Assembly (NCBI GenBank): GCA_022510725.1
Contig: JAFLSW010000022.1
Span: 1 to 38,015 of the forward strand
From: Lachnospiraceae bacterium
GTDB taxonomy: Bacteria > Bacillota > Clostridia > Lachnospirales > Lachnospiraceae
Reading direction: 5' to 3'
Length of the DNA stretch: 38,015 nt
The notes beneath the pieces were generated by a model. It searched no databases. It was given only the letters and a program-made list of their open reading frames with translations, and was not told the origin of the DNA. This document shows, piece after piece, positions 1 to 8,016 of the stretch (its first letter is position 1; each line of letters opens with the position of its first letter). The position numbers and the translations under genes are program-made.

Positions 1-51
1 TATGACCCTCTGCTTGTAAGGCAGATGCTCTCCCAGCTGAGCTAAGATCCC
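1..51 (-). tRNA. tRNA-Val (anticodon UAC), 3' part cut off by the window edge
   Basis: The reverse strand reads as the 5' two-thirds of a tRNA: acceptor strand GGGATCT, then TA, a D-arm closed by GCTC/GAGC, and an anticodon arm TCTGC-CTTACAA-GCAGA whose loop carries UAC (valine). The variable loop begins before the window ends, so the T-arm and acceptor 3' strand lie outside. A strong sigma-A promoter lies just upstream. Confidence 0.93.
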
Positions 52-87
52 ATTTTTTAACGGGTCATTTTCACAACCCGCTTTGCT

Positions 88-117
88 AGTATATAATGAT
101 TGGGGCAGGCTTGTCAA
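88..117 (-). promoter_or_regulatory. sigma-A promoter of the tRNA-Val transcript
   Basis: On the minus strand a perfect -35 TTGACA (112-117) is followed after 18 bases by -10 TATACT (88-93). The transcript leader then has a small hairpin, CGGGT/ACCCG (61-80), before the tRNA 5' end at 51. A strong promoter is expected for a stable RNA operon, and the downstream part of the operon is outside the window. Confidence 0.8.
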
Positions 118-145
118 GTTTTTTCTTCTGAAAAGAAGATTTTAT

Positions 146-174
146 TTGTTGAAACCCCTAAGTTGGGGTATACT
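146..174 (+). promoter_or_regulatory. Probable sigma-A promoter of ispF, with a dyad in the spacer
   Basis: TTGTTG (146-151), 17 bases, TATACT (169-174). The spacer contains an inverted repeat ACCCC-TAAGTT-GGGGT (154-169) that touches the -10 box, so a regulator could act here, or the dyad may be chance. It is back to back with the tRNA promoter, whose -35 box lies 28 bases away. Which gene it serves is inferred from position. Confidence 0.55.
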
Positions 175-191
175 CTTCGTATAGGCAATGA

Positions 192-310
192 GCAGTGCAA
201 AAATGCATTATGGCAAAATGCCTGTTTACAGGCGATTTTGACAGAAGGCATTTTTATAGGGCGAAGCCTGCGACCGAGGAAAACCGAAGGTTTTTCGAGG
301 TGCACACTGC
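192..310 (+). ncRNA. Predicted structured RNA element in the leader upstream of ispF
   Basis: No gene lies between the tRNA and ispF, but this part folds well on paper. GCAGTG (192-197) can pair with CACTGC (305-310). Inside sit three hairpins: AAAAT-GCCTG/CAGGC-ATTTT (215-239, tetraloop TTTA, one bulged base), GGGC-GAA-GCCT (259-269, with a G-U pair), and AAAACC-GAA-GGTTTT (280-294). This is the layout of a multi-branched RNA, either a cis-regulatory leader or a mobile-type intergenic repeat. I do not recognise a named riboswitch class, and there is no T-box or terminator in it. Base-pairing was read by eye, not calculated. Confidence 0.45.
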
Positions 311-361
311 GAAATGCTTCAACACTCTGCCTGAATGGACAGAAGAAAGGATGAAAAATAC

Positions 362-937
362 ATGCGCATTGGAATGGGATATGATGTTCATAAATTAGTA
401 GAAGACAGGGATCTGATCTTGGGAGGGGTTTGTATCCCTTATGAGAAAGGTCTGCTTGGTCACTCGGATGCAGATGTTTTGCTCCATGCCATTATGGATG
501 CCCTCCTTGGTGCTGCTGCCCTTGGAGATATCGGCAAACATTTTCCCGACACAGATCCCCAATATAAAGGGATCTCCAGCATGACTCTTTTGGAAAAGGT
601 AGGCAGTCTCTTAGAAGAACATTCCTTTCTCATTGAAAATATCGACGCCACCATTATTGCCCAGCAGCCTAAGATGCGGCCTTATATTGATGAAATGAGG
701 GGCAACATCGCTTCTGCTCTGGGTATTGAAATAGAACAGGTGAATGTGAAGGCTACTACGGAAGAAGGCCTTGGCTTTACGGGAACCGGAGAAGGCATCT
801 CTTCCCAGGCTATTTGTATGCTCACCACACCTGTGAGCCTTATGGATATGCAGGTTGACATAACTCAAAGTGCTGCTCCAAATTGTGCAGGCTGCGGCGG
901 ATGCCCCAGACAAAACACACAGCAGGATGAACCTTAA
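362..937 (+). CDS. ispF: 2-C-methyl-D-erythritol 2,4-cyclodiphosphate synthase with a cysteine-rich tail
   Basis: IspF makes the cyclic diphosphate MEcPP in the cytosolic MEP pathway to isoprenoid precursors. The start [10 protein letters not shown] and the zinc ligands Asp8, His10 and His42 (GHSDAD) are present, as are the conserved FPDTDP stretch and the C-terminal [12 protein letters not shown] signature near residues 130-141. The chosen ATG gives the family N-terminus; the reading frame opens nine codons earlier without family similarity. An AGGA lies about ten bases upstream. The protein is 191 residues, whereas IspF is usually about 155-160. The extra tail (about 158-191) carries CAGCGGC, three cysteines spaced CxxCxxC, which I infer could bind metal or be redox active. 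The acetyltransferase gene follows after 27 bases. Confidence 0.96.
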   Translation: MRIGMGYDVHKLVEDRDLILGGVCIPYEKGLLGHSDADVLLHAIMDALLGAAALGDIGKHFPDTDPQYKGISSMTLLEKVGSLLEEHSFLIENIDATIIAQQPKMRPYIDEMRGNIASALGIEIEQVNVKATTEEGLGFTGTGEGISSQAICMLTTPVSLMDMQVDITQSAAPNCAGCGGCPRQNTQQDEP

Positions 938-964
938 GAATGACGCTTAAGCATGGAGAAAATA

Positions 965-1942
965 ATGAAACCCTATCTTTATACCGCCCCTGACGGCAGT
1001 ACCATACAATATGATACAGAATGTGTGACCGGAGAAACTGTACGCAGCCTCCGCCCTCTTTGGGAGGAAGTCTTTTATGAAGACAGCCCCGCCTTTACAG
1101 ACTATTATTTTCAAAATAAGGCTGCTCTCAATACAGCCTTCTTCTGTCGTCAAAAAGAAACCGGCGAGATCATTTCCATGGTACATCTGACCCCTTATGA
1201 AGTAACGCTCCGGAGACAGACTGTGCCCAGCTTCTATATTGTAGGCGTGGCAACAAAGAAAGACCATCGCCACAGAGGTCTCATGGCCCACCTTTTAAAA
1301 GAAGCCTTTGCCTACGGAAAAGAAATGGGCTGTCCTTTTCTTTTTCTCATGCCTGCCGATCCTGCTATCTATGAGCCCTTTGGTTTTTCTTATATTTATT
1401 CTCGTCCGGAATATGAAGTGCCGGATATCATGGGACAAGAAGAAGTTTACATAACATCATTTCCCTTAAAAGAAGTTTCTGTCCTCTGTCTGGAGGAAGA
1501 GACTTCTTCCAATGTGTTACAGGCTGTAAGCAATTTTGCCAATACCACACTCTCCTCTCAATATGATTATTACCTGACCCGGACACCGGATTATTATCGA
1601 CTCCTTTTAAAGGAATTAAAAAGTCAGAACGGCTTTATCTATTTATATAAGATAGACGATAAGATCGAGGGGTACATTTTCTATGCCAAAGAAGGAGAAA
1701 AAGCTTTCGTTCAGGAACTGCTTTTTTCAGAAAAGCTCCGCTCCCTCATGGTTTCGAAAGCATCTTCCTATCTTCCAAAAGAAAAGCCTCATAGAAAACC
1801 CATTATTATGGCCAGAAATTTGGAATCCTCTGACGGTAAATACGGGCTTTCTGCTGCCTCCTATCCTGAAACAGAAAAGCATTTTCCAAATTATGTAAAC
1901 CAACTTGCCAATTTAAAAGGCTGCATCAACGAATTGGTGTAA
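965..1942 (+). CDS. GNAT-family N-acetyltransferase, Eis-like
   Basis: A 325-residue protein with an acetyl-CoA binding GNAT fold in the N-terminal half. The motif A region reads VGVATKKDHRHRGLMAHLL, and a later segment, MPADPAIYEPFGF, is typical of the Eis/Acetyltransf_9 group. The C-terminal half, about 150-325, resembles the trailing domains of Eis-like proteins but is shorter than in full Eis. The substrate cannot be told; small amines, peptides or drugs are all possible. An ATG four codons upstream (953) is in frame, but GGAG six bases before the 965 ATG favours the shorter form. It is probably co-transcribed with ispF and converges with greA, with 21 bases between the stop codons and no clear terminator hairpin. 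Confidence 0.85.
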   Translation: MKPYLYTAPDGSTIQYDTECVTGETVRSLRPLWEEVFYEDSPAFTDYYFQNKAALNTAFFCRQKETGEIISMVHLTPYEVTLRRQTVPSFYIVGVATKKDHRHRGLMAHLLKEAFAYGKEMGCPFLFLMPADPAIYEPFGFSYIYSRPEYEVPDIMGQEEVYITSFPLKEVSVLCLEEETSSNVLQAVSNFANTTLSSQYDYYLTRTPDYYRLLLKELKSQNGFIYLYKIDDKIEGYIFYAKEGEKAFVQELLFSEKLRSLMVSKASSYLPKEKPHRKPIIMARNLESSDGKYGLSAASYPETEKHFPNYVNQLANLKGCINELV

Positions 1943-1963
1943 ATGCAACCTATCAAAAACCTC

Positions 1964-2464
1964 TTAAAATTTATTTAACTCCAGATCATCGTCTACGGTA
2001 TTCTCTATTCTTTTAATGATCACTTCATAGCTTACCGAATCATTGACCACTACTTTGACCGTCTCTCCTACTTTGTGTCCCAACAGCGCTTTTCCCATAG
2101 GGGACTCATTGCTGATGATTCCTTTTAGGGTATTGACCCGCACTGTGGTTACGATCTGGTATGTCTCTTCGGAATGATCCTCAGAAAACTCTACCACTAC
2201 AGTATTGTTTACCCCAACCTCATCTTCCGCAGACTCATCAGATATGATGACCGCCGTTTTGATCATACGCTCCAAAAAACGGATACGGCTTTCGTTTTTA
2301 TTCTTTTCTTTTTTCGCAGCATGATACTCGAAGTTCTCGCTTAAGTCTCCATGAGCTCTTGCCTCTTTTACATGCTCCAAAAGCTCCTTGCGGACGGTAA
2401 CCTTCCGATATTCGATCTCTTCCTGCATTTTTTGTATATCGCTTTGAGTCAGTTCATTATACAC
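1964..2464 (-). CDS. greA: Transcription elongation factor GreA
   Basis: GreA enters the secondary channel of RNA polymerase and stimulates cleavage of backtracked RNA. Residues 1-75 form the antiparallel coiled coil, with the acidic tip in ARAHGDLSENFEYHAAKKEK (around Asp40 and Glu43). The C-terminal FKBP-like domain contains the family stretch NESPMGKALLGHKVGE (about 119-134). The length of 166 is close to the usual 158. The start is GTG, seven bases after GGGAG. It lies 19 bases after mecA and is the last gene of the EAL-queH-argS-mecA-greA run. Confidence 0.95.
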   Translation of the reverse strand: MYNELTQSDIQKMQEEIEYRKVTVRKELLEHVKEARAHGDLSENFEYHAAKKEKNKNESRIRFLERMIKTAVIISDESAEDEVGVNNTVVVEFSEDHSEETYQIVTTVRVNTLKGIISNESPMGKALLGHKVGETVKVVVNDSVSYEVIIKRIENTVDDDLELNKF

Positions 2465-2483
2465 CGGATTTCTCCCTTCAAGA

Positions 2484-3254
2484 CTATCTTCCTGCTTTCA
2501 GCTGTTCAATCGCTTCTTTTTCCAAAATACAGGTGCAGTGCTCTTTTACATAGTGAACATAGTCCTCTTTTTCGGAAACAAAGTGCCCATATTCATAGGC
2601 AGTCAGATATACGCCTGCCAATGTATCTACAGACACCTCCTGTCGCTCTATGACCAGATAAAAAATGCCTTCTTCCTCATCTTCATAGAGACTGCTCCCG
2701 ATATGTTCCGGAATCTCTACTGCTTTTGCATAGCGCAGCACATCTGTTGCACTGTCAAAGGCAAAGATTTTTCTCTCCAGACTGCTCTGTACAAGGGAAT
2801 CGGCAAAATCTCTTTCCTGCCTTCTGGGTGCCACAGAGTTACCCGCAGACATATTTTTTTCCACTTCCCTATGTATGTTTTCCATAAACTTTCCAAAAAA
2901 TTCCGCCTGCTCTTTTGGCGTGCTTTCTTCTACCCGCTTGATAACATCATCGGGAATTTCTACCCCTGCACTTTTCTTCAGGCTTTGCAGGATCGTATTC
3001 AGATCCAGCTGAGGCTTTTCCGTCAAAAAGATCACAATTCCTCTATCGGCAATAGGTGCGATCTGCAAAGAAGTCAAAGGTCCCTCCGGTCGATAATCCA
3101 CTGCGATCTCCGCCTGTTTGACGATTTCATGAAGAAACTCCATGGCATTCTCTTTCCGGGTAAAGAAATCTTCAATTGATACATCATACTGGTCCATGTC
3201 CGCTTCGCTAATAAGACATTTTACCATATGGTCATTTACTCTGATAAATTCCAT
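2484..3254 (-). CDS. mecA: Adaptor protein MecA
   Basis: MecA-type adaptors deliver substrates to the ClpC-ClpP protease; in Bacillus the best-known target is the competence factor ComK. The N-terminal substrate-binding domain begins MEFIRVNDHMVKCLIS, matching the family start. A poorly conserved linker (about 110-165) leads to the C-terminal ClpC-binding domain, roughly 170-256. The length of 256 fits the family (about 220-250). I chose the ATG that begins this motif, preceded by GGAGCGG; the frame opens 14 codons earlier inside argS. The start is four bases from the argS stop, so the two are translationally close. Cellular targets here are unknown. Confidence 0.9.
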   Translation of the reverse strand: MEFIRVNDHMVKCLISEADMDQYDVSIEDFFTRKENAMEFLHEIVKQAEIAVDYRPEGPLTSLQIAPIADRGIVIFLTEKPQLDLNTILQSLKKSAGVEIPDDVIKRVEESTPKEQAEFFGKFMENIHREVEKNMSAGNSVAPRRQERDFADSLVQSSLERKIFAFDSATDVLRYAKAVEIPEHIGSSLYEDEEEGIFYLVIERQEVSVDTLAGVYLTAYEYGHFVSEKEDYVHYVKEHCTCILEKEAIEQLKAGR

Positions 3255-3258
3255 TCCA

Positions 3259-5025
3259 TCACATCCGCTCCGGTGCTGCAAACCCCAGTACATCAATACA
3301 TGTTTCCAGGATTTCCTTTGTCAGTTCCAATAATGCCACATACCCTGCCTGCTTTGCTTCATCCTCTTCCTGGAGAATCTTTGTTTCATGATAAAAGCGG
3401 TTAAAGGCATTGGCCAGATCATAAATATAGCTGCAGACCTTATGAGGCGCCAATTCTTCCCATGCATTTTCCATCATGGAGATAAAACCGGTAATATTCA
3501 ACATCAGCTCTTTTTCCGCACTGCTTCCCGGCTTTAAGATCTTAGCCTGTTTTACATCCTTACCCATTGCTGCATATTTATTTAAAATAGACTTAATGCG
3601 GACAATGGTATAAAGAATATAAGGTCCCGTATCTCCTTCAAAGGATGTAAACCGCTCCACATCAAAAATATAATCCTTGGCTGCCTGATTGCTCAGATCG
3701 CCATATTTGATCGCCGCCAAGGCTACCATCTGTGCAGTCTGCCTTGCTTCCTCTTCCGGCACTTCATGGTTGGTGGTGATCTTTTCATACATCTGATCAT
3801 CAATATCCTGTAACAGACTTTCCAATCTCATGACGCCGCCATCTCTGGTCTTAAAAGGCTTGCCATCCTTCCCATTCATAGTACCAAATCCTACAAAGGT
3901 AAGTAAAGTATCAGATTTTACCAGTTTTGTCTTTCTGGCACAACGGAACACCTGGGTAAAATAAAGTTCCTGTCTTTTGTCCACCACATAAATGATATGA
4001 TCGGGAATAATATGCTCCATTCTATCCTTGATGGTAGCCAGATCTGTCGTATTGTAAAGAGATGCACCATCGCTTTTTAAGATCATGCAGGGCGGGATCT
4101 CTTTGGTATCCGTCTCTTCCTTAACATCCACCACTAATGCACCTTCTGATTCGTGGGCATAGCCTTCTTTTTTCATATATTCCACCATACCGGGGATCAC
4201 TTCGTGTACATCGGATTCCCCATTCCACAGATCAAAATCCACATGGAGTTTTTCATAATTCTTTCTCAGATCGGAAACGGAAACATGCAAAATATGCTGC
4301 CATAATGCCCTGTATCCTCTGACGCCGTTTTGCAGCTTAAAGGTCGCTTCCATTGCCCTTTCCTTGTATGCCGCATCCTTCTTGGATTTTTCGCTGGCAG
4401 CGGGATAGATCTCCTCTAATTGGGAGATGGTAAAGGGAGGCTCCTTGGGATAATCTCCCGTAAAGCTTTCATCAAAATAAGGAAGGTCCGGTTCTCTTTC
4501 CTTTAATTCGGTAATGATCAGACCCATCTGCAGACCCCAGTCTCCCAAATGGATATCTCCGATGACTTCATGACCGTTGTAGCGTCCGATACGCTTAATG
4601 CTTTCGCCGATGACAGCAGAACGAAGATGTCCTACATGAAGGGGCTTTGCCACATTAGGTCCGCCGTAATCGATCACGATCTTTTGGGGCACTTTTGCCG
4701 CAGGCAGTCCGAATTTATCCGACTCCGCCATCTGCCCTACATAATCGGCAAGAAAAGCCTCTTTTAAGGTAAGATTTAAAAAACCGGGATTTACCGCTTC
4801 CACCGAGGAAAAGACCTTACTATCCTTACAAGCAGCAGCCACATCATTTGCGATGGCAATGGGAGCTTTGTGGTAAAGCTTTGCTCCTGCCATAGCGCCG
4901 TTACACTGATATTCACAAAGATCGGGCCTGTTGGAAAGGGTAACCTTACCCAACTTAGCGTCATATCCTGCTGCCTCAAAGGCTGCGCTCATCTCTTCCG
5001 AGATCACATCCAAAAATCTATTCAT
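3259..5025 (-). CDS. argS: Arginine--tRNA ligase
   Basis: A class I aminoacyl-tRNA synthetase that charges tRNA-Arg. Visible in order: the N-terminal Arg-tRNA recognition domain (1-110), the catalytic Rossmann core with HVGH at about 130-133 in AKPLHVGHLRSAVIGE, a KMSK-equivalent region that is degenerate as is usual for ArgRS, and an all-helical DALR anticodon-binding domain ending in PERM. The 588 residues are a normal length. The start MNRFLDVISE is inside queH, overlapping its end by 8 bases, with GAGGTGG just before. No T-box leader precedes it, since upstream sequence is coding. The neighbours mecA and queH suggest growth-linked expression. Confidence 0.97.
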   Translation of the reverse strand: MNRFLDVISEEMSAAFEAAGYDAKLGKVTLSNRPDLCEYQCNGAMAGAKLYHKAPIAIANDVAAACKDSKVFSSVEAVNPGFLNLTLKEAFLADYVGQMAESDKFGLPAAKVPQKIVIDYGGPNVAKPLHVGHLRSAVIGESIKRIGRYNGHEVIGDIHLGDWGLQMGLIITELKEREPDLPYFDESFTGDYPKEPPFTISQLEEIYPAASEKSKKDAAYKERAMEATFKLQNGVRGYRALWQHILHVSVSDLRKNYEKLHVDFDLWNGESDVHEVIPGMVEYMKKEGYAHESEGALVVDVKEETDTKEIPPCMILKSDGASLYNTTDLATIKDRMEHIIPDHIIYVVDKRQELYFTQVFRCARKTKLVKSDTLLTFVGFGTMNGKDGKPFKTRDGGVMRLESLLQDIDDQMYEKITTNHEVPEEEARQTAQMVALAAIKYGDLSNQAAKDYIFDVERFTSFEGDTGPYILYTIVRIKSILNKYAAMGKDVKQAKILKPGSSAEKELMLNITGFISMMENAWEELAPHKVCSYIYDLANAFNRFYHETKILQEEDEAKQAGYVALLELTKEILETCIDVLGFAAPERM

Positions 5026-5644
5026 GGTCCACCTCGCGCTGACTGAAACTGCACCCGCAGTAATTCTGTCTAAATAAATCATATTCTTTTGATAATTCTA
5101 TAGAACGCTTATAACCGTCCTTCTTTTTAAAATCCGAAGGCAGAAAGAAAACCCCTGCTTCTTCTCCTGCCTGCCTCCCGATCCGATTGATCCGCTTAGC
5201 ATCCTTTAAAGGACTGATGGTAAGAGTGGTGGTATAGAAATCATACCCTTCCCTGGCTGCCCACAGTGCCGCTTCCCGCAGCCTGATCTCAAAACAGATG
5301 GTGCAGCGTTCTCCCCCTTCCGGGTCCTTTTCATGTCCTTTTACCGCTTCCAAATACAAGGCAGGATCATATTCCCCTTCCATAAAACTGATGGGATATG
5401 TTCCCTTTCCTTCCCGATTAAAAGCTTCTATCAATCGCTTTTGCTCCAACAGGCGTTTTTTATATTCTTCTGAAGCTGTGATATTGGGATTGTAATAAAA
5501 CACCGTAACGGCAAAATACGCGCTTAAATATTCCAATACATAACTGCTGCAGGGTGCACAGCAGCTATGAAGAAAAAGCTTTTTCCCCATATTTGCTGGC
5601 TGTTGCAGGATCTGTTCCAATTGAAGCTGGTAATTTTCTTTCAC
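5018..5644 (-). CDS. queH: Epoxyqueuosine reductase QueH
   Basis: QueH performs the last step of queuosine synthesis, reducing epoxyqueuosine in tRNA; it is the non-homologous alternative to the cobalamin enzyme QueG. The diagnostic cysteines are all present: HSCCAPC (Cys28, Cys29, Cys32), CTIC (Cys114, Cys117) and NYCGC (Cys196, Cys198), which bind an iron-sulphur cluster and a second metal centre in characterised members. The TTTLTISPLKD stretch near 138-148 is also family-typical. It has 208 residues, within range. It starts three bases after the EAL gene stop and overlaps argS. No other queuosine genes are in the window. Confidence 0.93.
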   Translation of the reverse strand: MKENYQLQLEQILQQPANMGKKLFLHSCCAPCSSYVLEYLSAYFAVTVFYYNPNITASEEYKKRLLEQKRLIEAFNREGKGTYPISFMEGEYDPALYLEAVKGHEKDPEGGERCTICFEIRLREAALWAAREGYDFYTTTLTISPLKDAKRINRIGRQAGEEAGVFFLPSDFKKKDGYKRSIELSKEYDLFRQNYCGCSFSQREVDHE

Positions 5645-5647
5645 TGC

Positions 5648-7912
5648 TTATGCGCTTTCTTTACAAAAACTTTTTACAAATTCTTCCGCCGGAATGGGCT
5701 TGGAGTAATAATATCCCTGTACATAATGGCAGCCGATCTTTCTCAGCATTTCCACCTGTTCCTTAGTCTCCACGCCTTCGCAGATTACTTTCATATCAAG
5801 TCCTGCTGCCATTTCAAAGATCATGCGCAGGATCCATACGGAATTCTCCGAGGTAATGGATTCACTGAAGAATTCTTTGTCGATCTTTAACACATCGAAG
5901 GGGAAATCCTTTAACATATTGAGGGAGGAATAACCGGAGCCAAAATCATCCATGGAAATATTTACTTCTGCCGCCTTTAAGGATCTTAAGACGGAAAGCA
6001 TCTTATCCCGTTCCATAAACAATACGGTCTCTGTCACTTCCAGCTCAATGGCGCCTTTTGGAATGTGATAGCGTTCCAATATCTCCGTAACCCTTCCGAT
6101 ATAATCAGGATCATTTAACAGCATTCTGGATTGATTTACCGAAATGGGATAAGGCGGACAACCGTCATCCAACAGCTGCCGTACCATCTTGCAGGCAGAC
6201 TCCAGCATAAACATATCCAACTGGCCAATAAAGCCGTTCTTTTCAAATACAGGCACAAAGTCGGAAGGAAAGACCATACTGCCATCATCCTTGATCCATC
6301 TGACCAAGGCTTCTCCGCCGTAAAGTCTGTCTTCCCTGATATCCCATTTGGGCTGGATAAACATTTTAAATTCATTGTTAAACAGGGCAGATTCCATTTC
6401 CGACTCGATCTGATCCACCTTGTGCATATCTTTGACCAGCTTCTCGGAATAGTAAAATACGCTCTTTTGTTCTTCCCCGGTCAAGGTCCTTCTTGCCGCA
6501 TTGGCTTTATCGATGAGAAGAGGCACATCATACTCTCCGCTTTTGATCTGATATACCCCTCGTTTAAATTTGATAGGATAGCGGATGCCGATGTCCAGTG
6601 CCCTGGCATTTACTTTATCAGTCAGCACAAAGAAACGCTCTTCCAGATCGGTGGAATTTTTTGTAAAGGTAACAAATTGATCTGCATTCATTCTGACACA
6701 CAGCTCTTTGCTGTTAAAGATGGTCCCCGCCTCTTCAATAATGATCTTCAGCAATTGATCCGCCTTTACATGCCCATAGGCTTCATTGATGTAACGGAAG
6801 TTAGCAATATCAAATCTATGAACCAGGAACATCATACCCTGATACCGATTAAGATGATCCGCCACAAACTCTTTAAAGAAATTCAGATTCTTACCTCCTG
6901 TAACCGCATCCTCATAAGCCAACGCTTCAATGAGCTTTTTGGAAGAGGAATTGTGGCGGATGGTAAGCATCAACAAAAGCACCATGGAGAAGATCGTAAT
7001 GACCGAGAAAACAACACTTCCCATGATAATCTCATTTTTACTCTGGACATAGAAATTATCCGTATACATGACCACAACGCGGAGGGGCATCTTTCCCACT
7101 GCCGAATATGCATAGAAACAGCTTTCTCCATCTCCGCTTTCACAGGCAATGTCACCGCCCGTCCTGTCCATATCGCTGATCATATTGCGCAGCTCTGTGA
7201 CGGAGGATTTTCCCATGCCCCAGTATCTGGACATGCAGTCATAAATCGTATCAAAATGATCATCCACCGTATCCACATTGGTAAAGTGACAATCCAAAAT
7301 GACACCATTGCTATCTACCACCATCACATCTCCGATTTCCTTCAGATAGGAAAACACAGACTCATCCAATATCTCCTTACAACTTTTTAGACCAATGATA
7401 TAGCCTTTATTATCATCACCTGACATGACAGGAGTGATATACAAAAGCATATAATCGTTTCTGCCTTGCCAGAAGCTGTTGCTCACATATACGGTAGCCT
7501 CGTGAATATCATAAATCCCTTCTTTTACCCGATGGCTGGAATCCATTTTCCTGGCCCCATCAAAATAGAGCGTACCGTTTTCATCCAGATAAGTAATATC
7601 TGTAAAGCTGTTTACTTCTTTATACTGGGCTAAGATCTGATAAATCTGGGAATCGGTAATGCTGCTTTTGCGCCGCTCTCCCATCTCCTCTGCTATCACA
7701 TCCAAAAAATCACAGGATTCGTCTATATCCCTGGAAAGCACCTCGCTTGCCACATCTAACTGCACCTGGAGCTGGTAGTTTACCGCTTCTTCCAGATTGT
7801 TTTGAGTATGATAAATATGATAAGTACACGCACCCAAACAAACCAGGAATACAGCAATGCCCAGATAGATCAGCGGATTCTTAAATTTGTCATTAATAAC
7901 CTTTTTATACAT
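5648..7912 (-). CDS. Transmembrane cyclic-di-GMP phosphodiesterase (sensor, degenerate GGDEF, EAL)
   Basis: A 754-residue membrane sensor. Segment 1 (about 13-33) and segment 2 (about 297-319) bracket a roughly 260-residue extracytoplasmic region that looks like a Cache-type ligand sensor. A GGDEF-fold domain follows (about 330-480), but its signature is RMNADQF (407-413) instead of GGDEF, so cyclase activity is not expected. The EAL domain (about 505-750) looks active: GGEALVRW (Glu534), Asn593 in VNQS, Glu625 in ELEVTE, DDFG (Asp655, Asp656), Lys676 in KIDKE and EGVET. I infer it breaks down c-di-GMP in response to an outside signal, with the GGDEF relic perhaps sensing GTP. It is first in the run leading to queH-argS-mecA-greA. 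An AGGA lies upstream of its ATG. Confidence 0.9.
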   Translation of the reverse strand: MYKKVINDKFKNPLIYLGIAVFLVCLGACTYHIYHTQNNLEEAVNYQLQVQLDVASEVLSRDIDESCDFLDVIAEEMGERRKSSITDSQIYQILAQYKEVNSFTDITYLDENGTLYFDGARKMDSSHRVKEGIYDIHEATVYVSNSFWQGRNDYMLLYITPVMSGDDNKGYIIGLKSCKEILDESVFSYLKEIGDVMVVDSNGVILDCHFTNVDTVDDHFDTIYDCMSRYWGMGKSSVTELRNMISDMDRTGGDIACESGDGESCFYAYSAVGKMPLRVVVMYTDNFYVQSKNEIIMGSVVFSVITIFSMVLLLMLTIRHNSSSKKLIEALAYEDAVTGGKNLNFFKEFVADHLNRYQGMMFLVHRFDIANFRYINEAYGHVKADQLLKIIIEEAGTIFNSKELCVRMNADQFVTFTKNSTDLEERFFVLTDKVNARALDIGIRYPIKFKRGVYQIKSGEYDVPLLIDKANAARRTLTGEEQKSVFYYSEKLVKDMHKVDQIESEMESALFNNEFKMFIQPKWDIREDRLYGGEALVRWIKDDGSMVFPSDFVPVFEKNGFIGQLDMFMLESACKMVRQLLDDGCPPYPISVNQSRMLLNDPDYIGRVTEILERYHIPKGAIELEVTETVLFMERDKMLSVLRSLKAAEVNISMDDFGSGYSSLNMLKDFPFDVLKIDKEFFSESITSENSVWILRMIFEMAAGLDMKVICEGVETKEQVEMLRKIGCHYVQGYYYSKPIPAEEFVKSFCKESA

Positions 7913-8016
7913 GGTTTTCCTGCTTTCAAAATAATATTCACAACAATATCAATATACACCCAAAAAATAAACCCTCATATAAACGCTGATATAAACATTC
8001 ATAAGAATATGTTGTA

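Noticed and set aside
100-361. Short plus-strand open frames in the ispF leader
   Set aside because: They lack ribosome sites and cross the predicted RNA hairpins; the region reads better as leader RNA.
190-361. T-box or known riboswitch in the ispF leader
   Set aside because: No T-box consensus, antiterminator or terminator is visible, and the gene is not an amino-acid gene.
1940-1966. Terminator between the acetyltransferase gene and greA
   Set aside because: The short gap is A/T-rich but holds no convincing stem.
2538-3179. Plus-strand open frame of 213 codons opposite mecA
   Set aside because: MecA on the minus strand is well supported; this frame is a shadow rich in unlikely residues.
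6131-7390. Plus-strand open frame of 419 codons
   Set aside because: It lies wholly antisense to the EAL gene, whose domains are unmistakable; it has no ribosome site or recognisable domain and is a frame shadow.
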